Assembly (NCBI RefSeq): GCF_018070025.1
Contig: NZ_JAGPYQ010000002.1
Span: forward strand, 1,364,001 to 1,428,000
DNA from: Streptomyces liliiviolaceus
GTDB lineage: Bacteria > Actinomycetota > Actinomycetes > Streptomycetales > Streptomycetaceae
Direction of reading: 5' to 3'
Length of the DNA: 64,000 nucleotides
Numbering within the stretch: position 1 is the stretch's first letter; the number at the start of each line of letters is the position of its first letter. A program made the position numbers and the translations under genes. Positions 1-9,406 of the stretch are shown piece after piece. The notes beneath the pieces were generated by a model. The model worked only from the letters and a program-made list of their open reading frames with translations. It ran no database searches and was not told the DNA's origin.

Positions 1-1543
1 TCAGGTCCGGGTGCTGCTGGGCGACGAGGGCCGCGGCACCCGTCACGTGCGGGGTGGCCATGGAGGTGCCGCTGGCGGCGGTGTAGCGCGCGTCCACCAC
101 GGTGCCCATGGCCGTGCCGGCCGCCCGCGCCGCGACGATGCCGACGCCGGGGGCGGCAAGGTCGGGTTTGGGCGCGTAGTCCCCCACGCGCGGTCCGCGG
201 CTGGAGAAGGACGCCATCTTGTCCTTCTTGTCGACCGCCGCCACGGTCAGCGCCTCGTCGGCCGCGCCCGGCGCGCCCACCGTCTTGGCGCCCGGGCCTT
301 CATTGCCCGCCGCGACCACGAACAGGGTGCCGGTCTCCCGGCTGAGCCGGTCGAGGGACGCGCTGAGCGGGTCGGTGCCGTCGGTGGCGCTGCCGCCGAG
401 GCTCATGTTGACGACCTTGGCACCCGACCGGGCCGCCCACTCCATGCCCGCGATGACCGCGTCGTCGGGGCAACTGCCCGCGTCGGTGCAGACCTTGCCG
501 ACCCGAAGCCGCGCCTGCGGTGCGACGCCCTTGTACCGTCCCCCGGACGCGGCGCCGTCACCGAGGACCGTGGACGCCACGTGGGTGCCGTGTCCGTGCC
601 CGTCCCGGGCGCCCTGTGCGTTGCCGGTGAAGTCGACCTGCTCGACGACGCGTCCGGCCAGGTCCGGGTGGGTGGCGTCGATCCCTGTGTCCAGGACCGC
701 GACGTCGACACCGGCACCGCGGTAGCCACGGCTCCAGGCGACGTCGGCACCGATCTGGGGCACGGAGACGTCGAGTGTCACCTCGGCGAGACCGTTGAGC
801 CAGACCTTCTCGACCCCGGCCAGGGAGCCCGCCGCACGGGCGGCGGAGGCGGAGCCGGACTTGCCGCGGACTCCCTTCCACCAGGTGCCGTCGTCGGACA
901 GGGCCAGGGCGCGGCCGTCGACGCTGGGCAACGCCCTGCCGCGGGTCGCTCCGGCGACCTTCGGAGTCCGGGCGACCGCGTCCTCGTCGTCGTAGGTGGC
1001 GATCACCGGGACCTCGCCGGTCCGGCCCGCCGTGCCGAGTTTCGCCAACTCGACGACGTCGAACAGGGACCAGTCGAGAACGTCGTCGCCGACGAGGGCG
1101 AGAGCGTCGTTCGGTACGACGTGGACGGCGCCGCCGTGGGCGATGGTGTGGAACACGACGGTGGAGCCGTCGGAGCGCGGTGCGGGCTCGATGTCCCGGA
1201 CGACCGGTGCGCCGTCGGCGTCGAGACCGATGTCCAGCTTGTCCCCGGTGATCAGTGTGACCGGGACGCTCGCGCCCGAGCCGGAGACGACGTCGGCCAG
1301 TCGGCCGTCGTCGGTCAGTCGGCTTCCCTCGGTCAACCGGCCGCCTTCGGCCGCGGTGGCGTCCGGCATGGTGGCGTCCGGCATGGTGGCATCGGTCGTC
1401 CGACCGGCGCCCGCCTGCTGCGTCGGGAGGGTGGGCTCGGTGGCGTGTGCGGCCGTCGTCGGCACCACCATGCCGAGAATGGTCAGACCAACAGTAAGGG
1501 CACTTATTCGGCGTCTGAGACGCCTCGTTCCTCTTCGCCTCAT
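1..1543 (-). CDS. Secreted S8 (subtilisin-like) serine protease, C-terminus cut by window edge
   Basis: Reading leftwards from ATG at 1543 gives at least 514 residues and no stop before the edge. The N-terminus is arginine-rich followed by a hydrophobic stretch ending in an Ala-His-Ala type cleavage site, so a Sec/Tat-like signal peptide. The propeptide holds a low-complexity run (two copies of ATMPD coded by a perfect 15-bp DNA repeat at 1356-1385, then several GRLT-like units). The catalytic domain follows with all three triad blocks: VLDTGID (Asp about residue 285), GHGHGTHVAS (His about 320) and GTSMATPH (Ser about 494), plus the oxyanion-hole AAGNEGP. Streptomyces subtilases of this layout are often about 1,100 residues, so a long C-terminal region is probably missing. 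Function: extracellular proteolysis. The start is supported by the signal peptide rather than by a strong ribosome-binding site. Confidence 0.93.
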   Translation of the reverse strand, partial: MRRRGTRRLRRRISALTVGLTILGMVVPTTAAHATEPTLPTQQAGAGRTTDATMPDATMPDATAAEGGRLTEGSRLTDDGRLADVVSGSGASVPVTLITGDKLDIGLDADGAPVVRDIEPAPRSDGSTVVFHTIAHGGAVHVVPNDALALVGDDVLDWSLFDVVELAKLGTAGRTGEVPVIATYDDEDAVARTPKVAGATRGRALPSVDGRALALSDDGTWWKGVRGKSGSASAARAAGSLAGVEKVWLNGLAEVTLDVSVPQIGADVAWSRGYRGAGVDVAVLDTGIDATHPDLAGRVVEQVDFTGNAQGARDGHGHGTHVASTVLGDGAASGGRYKGVAPQARLRVGKVCTDAGSCPDDAVIAGMEWAARSGAKVVNMSLGGSATDGTDPLSASLDRLSRETGTLFVVAAGNEGPGAKTVGAPGAADEALTVAAVDKKDKMASFSSRGPRVGDYAPKPDLAAPGVGIVAARAAGTAMGTVVDARYTAASGTSMATPHVTGAAALVAQQHPDL

Positions 1544-1898
1544 TGTCGCTATCGATCTCTCTGTGAGATGCACGAACAGGTGTTTCCGGGCGATGGGGGC
1601 GTCCGGGAGCTCCAACCGGCCGCGGATCCGGCCGACTTGTGGGGCGGATCCGGCCGTCTTGCTGGAGTGACACATCAGTCGGGGGACACAAGTCCCGCGC
1701 CACACGCGTCGGTTCGGGGTGTCAGGGAATCCGTGCCGATATCCGCCCCGGTGCGGGCGGGGCGACCGTGTGACATGACCGTGGCATGACCATGATTGTG
1801 GAACGGGCTCCGTCCCCCGCTCGATCGCTCAGATGCGGGAATTAATACCGGCGCCCTCCGGCCCGCATTTGTTTCGTGCCGACCGCGGGCCGCCGAAT
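1544..1898. other. Intergenic region between LAL regulator and protease
   Basis: No convincing gene. It carries the protease promoter region and a pair of 13-bp direct repeats described separately. Reading frames across it are extensions of neighbouring frames. Confidence 0.5.
1622..1656. promoter_or_regulatory. Direct repeat, candidate operator upstream of the protease
   Basis: GCGGATCCGGCCG occurs at 1622-1634 and again at 1644-1656, spaced 22 bp start to start (two helical turns). It lies about 80 bp upstream of the protease start. The spacing fits binding by a dimeric regulator on one helix face; the neighbouring LAL protein is a possible but unproven ligand. Confidence 0.35.
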
Positions 1899-4862
1899 TT
1901 ACTCGTCGCCCGCCGCCGGCTGCGTCTGTTCGTCCACGAGCCCCAGCTCCACGAGCCGGATCGCGAGCGAGGTCCGTGACGTCACCCGCAGTTTGCGCAT
2001 CGCCGACTTCACCTGGCTGGCCACGGTCTGCGTCGACACCGTCAGCGCCTCGGAGATCTGCCGGTTCGTCCTGCCCCGCGCCAGCAGGCGCGTGACCGCC
2101 AGTTCGCGCGGGGACAACTGGTCCCCGTAGCTGGGCCTCCCCCGGCCGCGCGCCTTGCGGGCGTCCCATCCCCGTGCGTTCAGGAACAGCGCCGACCGGG
2201 CGGCGTCGTCCCGGGCACCCAGCTCCGCCAACTGCCGCGACACCTCGGACAGCATCCGCACGCCCGCATCCTGCCGGCCGGAGACGAGCAGACAGCGCGC
2301 CTGGCGCTCCCGGGCGAGCAGTACGTCGTACGGGCGGGGCAGTGTCCCCCACGCCTGTGCCGCCTCGGCGAACAACGCCTCCGCGTCGCCCGCCGGGCCC
2401 AGGGCCTCGGCCAGCAGCGCACGGCACGTCACCACGGACGCCCGCGCCGCCGGGGCGTCCCTGTCGCCCACGGCGCGGGCGAAGGCGGCAGCCAGACGGG
2501 CCGCGTCGGCGTCCCGGTCCGCGGCCAGCAGGGCGCTCACCCGTACCGGGGCGACCTCGACGGCGCGGGGCCAGATACCACCGTCGACGGTGATCGCGGC
2601 CGGCTCCTCGGTGAGACGGAGCGCCTCGTCGACATCACCGTCGCGCAGCGCCAGCCGGGCGAGTGCCGCGGCGGCCTCGAAACGCTGCTGATCGTCACGC
2701 GCGGCGAAACGCAACAACTCCCCGGCCTCCTCCCGCTCCCCGCCGCAGGCCCGGACCAGGCCCGCCACGAGAGCCGCCTCGCACCGGTCCTTCAGCCGTA
2801 CGCCGCTGTCGTCGTCGAGCAGCCGCGCCGTCCGGTCGGCGAGCCCCGTCCACGTACCGGTGAACCAGTCCAGGTGGGCCCTGGTCGCGGCGATGCTGTC
2901 GAGATGGCCGGACAGTCCGTACCGCTCGGCGAGGGCCAGGGATCTGGCCAGCCGCGTTCCGGCCTCGTCGTAGCGCCCCCACCGCATGGCCTCCTCCCCC
3001 ACGTTCGCGTGGCCGGTCGCCACGACGGACGCCTCTTCGGGACCGGCCGCCTCGTCGGGAATCGTCCGGGCCGCGGCCCACCCTGCCTCCTCGCCGAGCA
3101 TGAGCAGGGCGAAGGCGTGCTCCACCGCCCGCAGCAGACGGTCGCCCGGGGCGATCGAGGGCACCACCGCGGGCGCCTCGTACAGCCACTTCAGATGCTC
3201 CGAGGCCGGCAGCGCCTTGCCGAGCGGCAGGGCCAGCAGGGTGCGGGCCCGCGCCGCCTCGGGCGAGTCGACCGCCAGGTGGGGCACCGCGCGCAGGACT
3301 TCCAGCCGGCCGACCTCGATCTCGCCCGCCACCATGAGCACCCTGCCGATCTGGAAGCGGACCGATGCCTCCTGTCGTGACGTCAGGGCCTGGGTCGCGA
3401 GCGCCGACCGTAAGGAATCTATGACCTCCGAGTGCGGATCGGAGCCGGGCAGCGTCTGGAACTGGATCCCCGCCACCAGCCGTACCAGCGCCTCGGCCGG
3501 CAGGGCGACGGTCGTGACCAGGTCGTGCAGCAGCAGCGCCGCCGTGGCCACGTCACCGGACCGGGCACTGAGGCCGGCCGCCCGCTCCGTGTACTTCGAC
3601 GACGCCTCGGCGTCCCCGGCGAGCCGGAAGTGCCGGGCCAGGCGCTCCACGGGCGGCACCGGCCACCTCTCCAGCGCCCGGCCCGCCCGCAGGTGCATGA
3701 CCCGCCGCTCCTGGGACGGGACGGCCTCGTGGACGGCCTGGCAGGCCGTCGGATGCCGGAACGACCACTGCCCCGGCCCGCTCTCCCGCAGCAGACCGCA
3801 TCCCAGGGCGTCGGCCGCCTGACCGGCGAACCGCTCCTGCGCCAGACCGGTCACCGCCGTCAGCGTGGCGAGGTCGGCCGGTGCGGCCAGCACCGACATC
3901 GCGTACAGGACCGTGCGGGGGTCGGGCCCGAGCCGTCCGGCGCGCTGGAGCACGGCGTCGCGGACCGTGGGCGGCACCTCGCAGCGGTCCGTGCGGCGGC
4001 GCGTCCAGCCGCCGCCGTGCCGGACGAGGTCGCCCCGGTCGAGCATGAACCGCACCGACTCCTCGACGACCAGGGGTATGCCCGCCGTCCGCTCGTGCAG
4101 GAAGGCCGTGAACTCCGTCGACACCTGCTCGCCGGCCAGCATCGAGGAGACGAGGGTGGCGGTGTCGCCCGGCTCCAGGGGTTCGAGGGTCAGCCGGGTC
4201 AGGTGCGCGTCCGCGGGCGGCCGGGAGGACAGCCTCAACAACGTTGATCCGAGGGGCACTTCATCGCGCCGGTAGGTCGCCACCAGCCGTACCGGCAGAG
4301 GTCGGCGGGAGACCAGGAACAGCAGGAACTCCAGGGTGGTCTCGTCCGCCCAGTGCACGTCCTCAAGCACCAGGACCGCCCCTTCGAGGCGGGTCAGGAT
4401 CTCGGCGAACGCGCGGAACAACCGATGGCGGGCCGCGGTCGGGTCCTGCAACGGCTCCGGCGGCGCGGGGAGTTCGGCCGCCCATTCGGGGAACAGCGGC
4501 CGCAGCGCACCGCCCAGACCGCTGAGCCCCAGTTCCGCCACATCGACGACCCCGTCGCGGACGGCGTCCACGACCGCGCCGAGGGTGTGCGGGACACGCA
4601 GCTCGGGGCAGGTCCCTATCAGGGTGCGGAGCCCGCGCCCGGTACGGGAGACGAGGAACTCACGCAGCAGCCGGGTCTTGCCGATCCCCGCCTCACCCTC
4701 GATGAGCACCACGGCGGATCGGTCCAACGCCGCCTCCAGCAGGGCGACTTCACGGTCCCGGCCGACGAGCCGCGGCCCGGGCGGGGAAGGCGGGCCGGAG
4801 GGTCCGGACGGTCCGGACGGGGAAGTCAGCTGACCGGCACCGAAACCGCCCTGTCCTGGCAA
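1899..4862 (-). CDS. LAL-family transcriptional regulator (AAA ATPase plus LuxR HTH)
   Basis: 987 residues, the typical size of large ATP-binding LuxR regulators (MalT/LAL class). Near residue 45 there is a Walker A motif GEAGIGKT and near residue 165 a Walker B-like VLVLEDVHWAD, followed by a long alpha-helical TPR-like middle region. The last 70 residues are a LuxR/GerE helix-turn-helix (LSPRELAVTRLLARGRTNRQ onward). The start is a TTG at 4862 preceded by GGGAGG at about 6 bp; no better in-frame start is present. Such proteins usually activate neighbouring or pathway-specific genes on binding a small ligand; the target here is unknown. The adjacent protease on the same strand is a candidate. 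Confidence 0.93.
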   Translation of the reverse strand: MPGQGGFGAGQLTSPSGPSGPSGPPSPPGPRLVGRDREVALLEAALDRSAVVLIEGEAGIGKTRLLREFLVSRTGRGLRTLIGTCPELRVPHTLGAVVDAVRDGVVDVAELGLSGLGGALRPLFPEWAAELPAPPEPLQDPTAARHRLFRAFAEILTRLEGAVLVLEDVHWADETTLEFLLFLVSRRPLPVRLVATYRRDEVPLGSTLLRLSSRPPADAHLTRLTLEPLEPGDTATLVSSMLAGEQVSTEFTAFLHERTAGIPLVVEESVRFMLDRGDLVRHGGGWTRRRTDRCEVPPTVRDAVLQRAGRLGPDPRTVLYAMSVLAAPADLATLTAVTGLAQERFAGQAADALGCGLLRESGPGQWSFRHPTACQAVHEAVPSQERRVMHLRAGRALERWPVPPVERLARHFRLAGDAEASSKYTERAAGLSARSGDVATAALLLHDLVTTVALPAEALVRLVAGIQFQTLPGSDPHSEVIDSLRSALATQALTSRQEASVRFQIGRVLMVAGEIEVGRLEVLRAVPHLAVDSPEAARARTLLALPLGKALPASEHLKWLYEAPAVVPSIAPGDRLLRAVEHAFALLMLGEEAGWAAARTIPDEAAGPEEASVVATGHANVGEEAMRWGRYDEAGTRLARSLALAERYGLSGHLDSIAATRAHLDWFTGTWTGLADRTARLLDDDSGVRLKDRCEAALVAGLVRACGGEREEAGELLRFAARDDQQRFEAAAALARLALRDGDVDEALRLTEEPAAITVDGGIWPRAVEVAPVRVSALLAADRDADAARLAAAFARAVGDRDAPAARASVVTCRALLAEALGPAGDAEALFAEAAQAWGTLPRPYDVLLARERQARCLLVSGRQDAGVRMLSEVSRQLAELGARDDAARSALFLNARGWDARKARGRGRPSYGDQLSPRELAVTRLLARGRTNRQISEALTVSTQTVASQVKSAMRKLRVTSRTSLAIRLVELGLVDEQTQPAAGDE

Positions 4863-5016
4863 CTGCGTCCTCCCACACCGATCACCGCTGCGACGGCGTT
4901 GACCTTAGCCGTGGGTGGACTCCGGAGGCGGGCCGACATGCTCTCCGGCCCACCTCGTCGCGATGCGCGGCGCCAAAGTGCACATGGCGGTCGCGCCCCG
5001 CACGTCGGCCCGAAAA

Positions 5017-5060
5017 GGCCGGTCGTTCGCCTCGACCGACGCCGAGGCGAACGACCGGCC
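5017..5060 (-). terminator. Strong rho-independent terminator of the MFS-amidohydrolase operon
   Basis: A perfect inverted repeat with 18-bp arms (5017-5034 and 5043-5060) and an 8-nt loop. Read on the minus strand it is followed by TTTT, and it lies just downstream of the amidohydrolase stop codon. It insulates the LAL regulator from upstream transcription. Confidence 0.85.
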
Positions 5061-5108
5061 CACACGGGAGTCGGTCCCAGGGAGTGACGAATACCCGAGG
5101 AGTGACGA

Positions 5109-6758
5109 CTACCCGGACAGGGCGCCGGTGTCGTGGACCACGGCTCCGCCGATCACCGTGGCACCGACGGACAGGGTGTCGATCCGCTGCGGGTCGACGG
5201 CCAGCAGGTCGTCCGAGAGGACGGCGAAGTCCGCCAGCATGCCGCGGGAGAGGCGGCCCTTGCGGTCGTCGGCGTGTTCGGCGTAGGCGGAGCCCACGGT
5301 GTAGGCGTACAGGGCCTGTTCGGGGGTGAGCGCCTCGGCGGGGGCCAGCGGGGCGCCGCCCGCGGTACGGCGGTTGACCATGTCGTGGATGCCGAGCAGC
5401 GGGCTGCCGTGCGCGACCGGGGCGTCACTGCTGCCGGGAAGGACGGCCCCGGCGTCCAGGAGGCTGCGCATGCGGTAGCAGAGTTCGGCGCGTTCGGGAC
5501 CCAGCGCGGTGATCATTCCGTCGCCGATCTCGGAGACGAAGCGCCCCTGCGGGACGGGGACGACGCCGTTGTCCACCAGACGGCGGACCTGCTTGTCGGA
5601 GGCGACGGCGAAGTGCTCGATGCGGTGGCGCGCGTCCCGGCGCGGATGGGCGGCCTGCGCGGCCTCGAAGGCGTCCAGGACGACGTCGATGGCGGCGTCC
5701 CCGATGGCGTGGGCGGCGATCTGCCAGCCGCACCGGTGCGCCTCGGTGATCGTGCGGTGCAGCCACTGTTCGTCGAACTGGAGGAAGCCGACGTTGTCGG
5801 GTTCGTCCTGGTAGCCGCAGCACATGTGTGCCGAGCGGCCGATGAGCGAGCCGTCCGTGGCGATCTTGGTGGCGCCGATCTTCAGTCGGTCGTCGCCGAA
5901 TCCGCTGCGCAGGCCCAGGTCCAGCCCGAACCAGGTGTCACCGTCACCGACGGCTCCCATGTCGTGCAGGACGGTCATGTAGGGCATGACCGTGGTACGG
6001 ATGCTCAGTGCGCCTTCCTGGACGGCCCGGTGGAAGGCGTGCAGGTCGGCGGGGCCGTGTCCGACGTGTTCGGCGGCGGCGATGCCCGGCTCGGTGAGGC
6101 TGGTGATGCCCTCGCTCACGCCCTGGTCGTTGCCTGCCTTGATTGCGGCGACGACCGAGTCGAGGGGCGAGGGGCGGAACGCCCGGGTCACCAGGTGCTG
6201 GGCGGTTTCCTGGAGCAGGCCGACCGCCCTGCCGTCCGGGTCGCGTTCGACATGGCCGCCGTCGATGTCGGGGACACCCAGCCGGTCGGTGAAGCCGGCG
6301 CGGGTGAAGGCCGCGGTGTTGCCCACGCCCATGTGGCAGGAGACGTGCTCCAGCCACACGGGGCGCCCCTGGGCCGCTTCGTCCAGGGCTTCGGCCGTGG
6401 GGTGGGCGCCGATCTTGTTCTGGTCGTAGCCCGCGCCGAAGAGCCACTCGTCGGGGCCCAGCCGTGCCGCCCGCTCGCGTACGGCGGCGTAGAGGGCGTC
6501 GAGGGTGGGGACGGTCCGCGCGTGCAGGTCGAGTTCGAGGAGGCGGCGGCCTCGCATGCTCAGGTGCTGGTGGGCGTCGTTGAAGCCGGGCACCGCCGGG
6601 GCTCCGCCCAGGTCGTGGACCCGGTCGGCGGTACAGCCGGCGACCTCTTCGTCGAGGCCGACGATCCGGCCCCCGAAGACCCCGAGGGTGTGTGCGGTGG
6701 GCCGGTCCGCGTCGAGCGTGGTGAAACGGCCGTTGGTGAACAGTGCGTCCAAGTGCAT
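5109..6758 (-). CDS. Amidohydrolase, YtcJ/Amidohydro_3 family
   Basis: 549 residues, the normal length for YtcJ-like metal-dependent amidohydrolases. The N-terminal beta-sandwich motif is followed by the metal-binding HxH block in PGFNDAHQHL (about residue 62). Further down come the conserved AAHAIGDAAID block with the metal-binding His and, near the C-terminus, GSSDAPV with the catalytic Asp. The family hydrolyses amide, urea or N-acyl bonds in cyclic or linear substrates; the substrate cannot be told from sequence. The ATG at 6758 has AGGACG 7 bp upstream. It follows the MFS transporter gene by 39 bp on the same strand, so the two form an operon: uptake of a carboxylate-like compound followed by hydrolysis. 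Confidence 0.93.
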   Translation of the reverse strand: MHLDALFTNGRFTTLDADRPTAHTLGVFGGRIVGLDEEVAGCTADRVHDLGGAPAVPGFNDAHQHLSMRGRRLLELDLHARTVPTLDALYAAVRERAARLGPDEWLFGAGYDQNKIGAHPTAEALDEAAQGRPVWLEHVSCHMGVGNTAAFTRAGFTDRLGVPDIDGGHVERDPDGRAVGLLQETAQHLVTRAFRPSPLDSVVAAIKAGNDQGVSEGITSLTEPGIAAAEHVGHGPADLHAFHRAVQEGALSIRTTVMPYMTVLHDMGAVGDGDTWFGLDLGLRSGFGDDRLKIGATKIATDGSLIGRSAHMCCGYQDEPDNVGFLQFDEQWLHRTITEAHRCGWQIAAHAIGDAAIDVVLDAFEAAQAAHPRRDARHRIEHFAVASDKQVRRLVDNGVVPVPQGRFVSEIGDGMITALGPERAELCYRMRSLLDAGAVLPGSSDAPVAHGSPLLGIHDMVNRRTAGGAPLAPAEALTPEQALYAYTVGSAYAEHADDRKGRLSRGMLADFAVLSDDLLAVDPQRIDTLSVGATVIGGAVVHDTGALSG

Positions 6759-6797
6759 GACTGCGTCCTAGGAAGGGGGTTCGAGCGTGTGGCCGGC

Positions 6798-8138
6798 CTA
6801 CGCGACGGTGGGGAGGCTCTCCCGCTCACGGGCGTCGGTCCCCGAGGTGTCGTCGCGGGGGCCCGAGCGGTACCGGGCCAGGGCCAGCACGCAGACGGTG
6901 GTCAGCAGCAGGAGCGTGATGTAGTAGCCGACCACCGGCCAGTGGCCCGCGCCCCGGGTGAGCAGCCACTGGGCGACGAAGGGGGTGGAGCCGCCGATGA
7001 TCGTGCTGCACAGCTGGTAGGCCAGGGAGACGCCGGTGTAGCGGACCTTGACCGGGAACGCCTGGGACAGGAAGCCGGCCAGCAGCGCGTAGTAGCTGCA
7101 TCCGGTGAGCACGCCCAGGGCCAGCCCCACCCCGATCAGTGTGCTGTTGCGGGTGGCGATCAGGAGGAACATCGGCACCGCGACGACGATGTTGGCGATC
7201 AGGGCGCCCGCCATCACCCGTACCGTTCCCACGCGCTGGGCGAGGAGTGCCGCGAGCGGCTGCCACAGGAACTGCAGAACGGCGAGGATCAGCAGGATGT
7301 CGAGCATGGTCTGCCGGTGCACGCCCAGGTCGCTGGTGGCCCAGGACAGCACGAAGGTGTTGGTGAAGTAGGCGGACGAGATGCCCATGGCGCTGGCACC
7401 CACACCGAGCAGGACCAGCACGCGGGAGGTGCGGAACAGCTCGACCACGGGAATCTTCGGGGTGGCGTCCTCCTGCTGCCTGGCCTTCTCGAAGTCGGTG
7501 GACTCGGTGACCTTCAGCCGGATCACCAGACCGATGATCACCAGCACGGCGGAGAGCAGGAAGGGGACGCGCCAGCCCCACGTCATGAAGGCGTCGTCGG
7601 GCAGGTTTCCGACGGCGATGAAGACGAGGGTGGCCAGGATGGACCCGGCCGGCGAGCCCTGCTGGACCCACATGCCCGCGAAGCCGCGGCGCTTGTGCTC
7701 GGCGTTCTCGGTGGCCATGAGCACCGCGCCACCCCATTCGCCGCCGACCGCGATGCCCTGTACGGCGCGGAGCAGGACGAGCAGGACCGGTGCGGCGGCG
7801 CCGATGGTGGCGTAGGTGGGCAGCAGGCCGATGAGGGTGGTGGCGGTCCCCATCAGGACGAGGGTGGTGACGAGGACGTTCTTGCGTCCCACGCGGTCAC
7901 CGATGTGGCCGAAGATCAGTCCGCCCAGCGGGCGGGCCAGGAAGCCGACCCAGAAGGTGGCGAAGGCCGCGAGGGTGCCGGCGGTGGGACTGGCGGTGGG
8001 GAAGAACAGCTTGCCGAACACCAGGGCGGTGGCGGTGCCGTAGATGTAGAAGTCGTACCACTCGACGGCGGTCCCGATGAAGGACGCGGTGGTGGCCTGT
8101 CTGGCTTTGCGGCCGGCGGTGGATGTGGTCTGGGGCAT
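6798..8138 (-). CDS. MFS transporter, metabolite:H+ symporter (MHS/ShiA-ProP-like) family
   Basis: 446 residues with 12 predicted membrane helices. The N-terminus has GTAVEWYDFYIYG, typical of the MHS family, and the loop after helix 2 contains the MFS signature (GHIGDRVGRKN). Members import organic acids, betaines or shikimate-like compounds with protons. The ATG at 8138 has a GGAG ribosome-binding site. It is the first gene of an operon with the amidohydrolase and is divergent from a LysR regulator 280 bp away, which is the standard arrangement for substrate-induced control. The imported substrate is unknown; being paired with an amidohydrolase suggests an amide- or ureide-containing acid. 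Confidence 0.94.
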   Translation of the reverse strand: MPQTTSTAGRKARQATTASFIGTAVEWYDFYIYGTATALVFGKLFFPTASPTAGTLAAFATFWVGFLARPLGGLIFGHIGDRVGRKNVLVTTLVLMGTATTLIGLLPTYATIGAAAPVLLVLLRAVQGIAVGGEWGGAVLMATENAEHKRRGFAGMWVQQGSPAGSILATLVFIAVGNLPDDAFMTWGWRVPFLLSAVLVIIGLVIRLKVTESTDFEKARQQEDATPKIPVVELFRTSRVLVLLGVGASAMGISSAYFTNTFVLSWATSDLGVHRQTMLDILLILAVLQFLWQPLAALLAQRVGTVRVMAGALIANIVVAVPMFLLIATRNSTLIGVGLALGVLTGCSYYALLAGFLSQAFPVKVRYTGVSLAYQLCSTIIGGSTPFVAQWLLTRGAGHWPVVGYYITLLLLTTVCVLALARYRSGPRDDTSGTDARERESLPTVA

Positions 8139-8261
8139 GGCTGACTCCGGGAATAAGCGGCGGTGCCGGCGGGGGATGTGACCTGTGCGCGGCGCGAGGC
8201 GGCACGAGGTCCTGCGTTGACCGCGACGCTGCGGGTGCCCGTTCGAACGGTGTTGTCCGGT

Positions 8262-8291
8262 CGGCCATAGTTTCGTGGCCCACCGGCCATA
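8262..8291. promoter_or_regulatory. Candidate LysR operator in the divergent promoter region
   Basis: CGGCCATA is present at 8262-8269 and 8284-8291, 22 bp apart, in the 280-bp gap between the transporter and the LysR gene. A further TACGGTC pair lies at about 8290-8320. LysR proteins bind extended sites of this spacing upstream of divergently transcribed targets. Confidence 0.4.
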
Positions 8292-8418
8292 CGGTCCAGT
8301 ACCTTCTGAGCTGTACGGTCATACCTCGAAGGCATGGCCGTGGCCGAGCGGGGATACGGTGGCGGGACTGAGCGGTGGAGGCGCGGCGGCGACGCGGCCG
8401 CGGCACGACGGAGGCACG

Positions 8419-9351
8419 ATGGAACTGCGGGTCCTGCGGTATTTCCTGGCGGTGGTGGACACCGGCTCGATGACGGCCGCCGCCGCGCGCGTCCATGTGG
8501 CCCAGCCCTCCGTCTCGCGGCAGTTGCGCTCCCTCGAACGGGAACTGGGCGCGGAGCTGCTCCGGCGCACCAGCACGGGGGTGCAGCTCACGGCGGCCGG
8601 ACGCCGCTTCGTACCCGTGGCCAGGGATCTCACGCTGCGCGCCGCGCAGGGCACGGAGCTGCTTCAGGCCGTGTCCGGGCAGAGCCCGCTCCAGTTCCGC
8701 GTGGCCTGCCCCAACTCCACCATCACGCACCTCATCGCCCCGTACGTCGCCGAGCTCGGCGGCCCCTTCACCGACGCCCGGGGCTGCGAGCCGGACCAGG
8801 TGTACGAGCGACTGCTGGCCGGGGACGTCGACATCGGCATCTCCACCGGTCCGCCGCCCGGCGGCATGGCGGCGCGGCGGCTGGGGGGCCGTCGGATCAG
8901 TGCCCAGATGCCCGCCTCGCACCCCATCGCCCAGGAGGGCGGCGGCGACCTGGAGCTGGCGAGTCTGCTCGCCCACCCGGTCATCGTCAGCAGCCGGGCC
9001 AGCGCCGTACGGCGCGCCCTCGACACCACCCTGTACGAGCAGAGCACACCGCTGAGGCCCGCCTTCGAGCCGCAGTCCGAGGCCATGGCGCAGGCCCTGG
9101 CCGCCGCGGGCCACGGCGTCTGCGTCGTCGTCGACCATCCGCAGTTCGACCTGAGCGTGCGCCCTCTGACCGGCCAGGGCCGTCCGCTGGCCATCTCGCT
9201 GTACGCCGGCTGGGACCCCGATCACTACGCGCACGAGGAGATCGACGCGGCCGTACGGCAGCTGTCGAGCTGGCTCACGGCCAACGACGGCGGCCGGAAG
9301 CCCGGCAGCCGCCGCCCTCGTGCTGCTCCCGATGCGCCTCATCACGACTGA
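8419..9351 (+). CDS. LysR-family transcriptional regulator
   Basis: 310 residues starting at ATG 8419 (MELRVLRYF), where the family profile begins; the frame stays open upstream but that extension is not LysR-like. Residues 1-60 form the winged helix-turn-helix (AARVHVAQPSVSRQLRSLE). The rest is the periplasmic-binding-like effector domain. It is divergent from the MFS-amidohydrolase operon, which it probably controls. The effector domain is typical in length. No odd features. Confidence 0.93.
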   Translation: MELRVLRYFLAVVDTGSMTAAAARVHVAQPSVSRQLRSLERELGAELLRRTSTGVQLTAAGRRFVPVARDLTLRAAQGTELLQAVSGQSPLQFRVACPNSTITHLIAPYVAELGGPFTDARGCEPDQVYERLLAGDVDIGISTGPPPGGMAARRLGGRRISAQMPASHPIAQEGGGDLELASLLAHPVIVSSRASAVRRALDTTLYEQSTPLRPAFEPQSEAMAQALAAAGHGVCVVVDHPQFDLSVRPLTGQGRPLAISLYAGWDPDHYAHEEIDAAVRQLSSWLTANDGGRKPGSRRPRAAPDAPHHD

Positions 9352-9375
9352 GCCGGCCGGCGGGCCCGACCCGTG

Positions 9376-9401
9376 GTGGCCGGCGCGCTCGCGCCGGCCA
9401 C
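9376..9401. terminator. Bidirectional hairpin between convergent lysR and enoyl-CoA hydratase genes
   Basis: Perfect 11-bp arms GTGGCCGGCGC (9376-9386) and GCGCCGGCCAC (9391-9401) with a 4-nt loop, located in the 55-bp gap between two convergent genes. No T-run, as is common in Streptomyces terminators. Confidence 0.7.
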
Positions 9402-9406
9402 GGGCG

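Noticed and set aside
558..1703. 381-residue open frame on the minus strand over the protease gene
   Set aside because: It is the wrong frame of the S8 protease: Arg/Pro-rich, no domain, while the true frame shows the full catalytic triad.
5133..8144. Plus-strand open frame of about 1,000 codons across the amidohydrolase and transporter
   Set aside because: Antisense shadow of two well-supported genes; composition is Gly/Asp/Val-rich without motifs.
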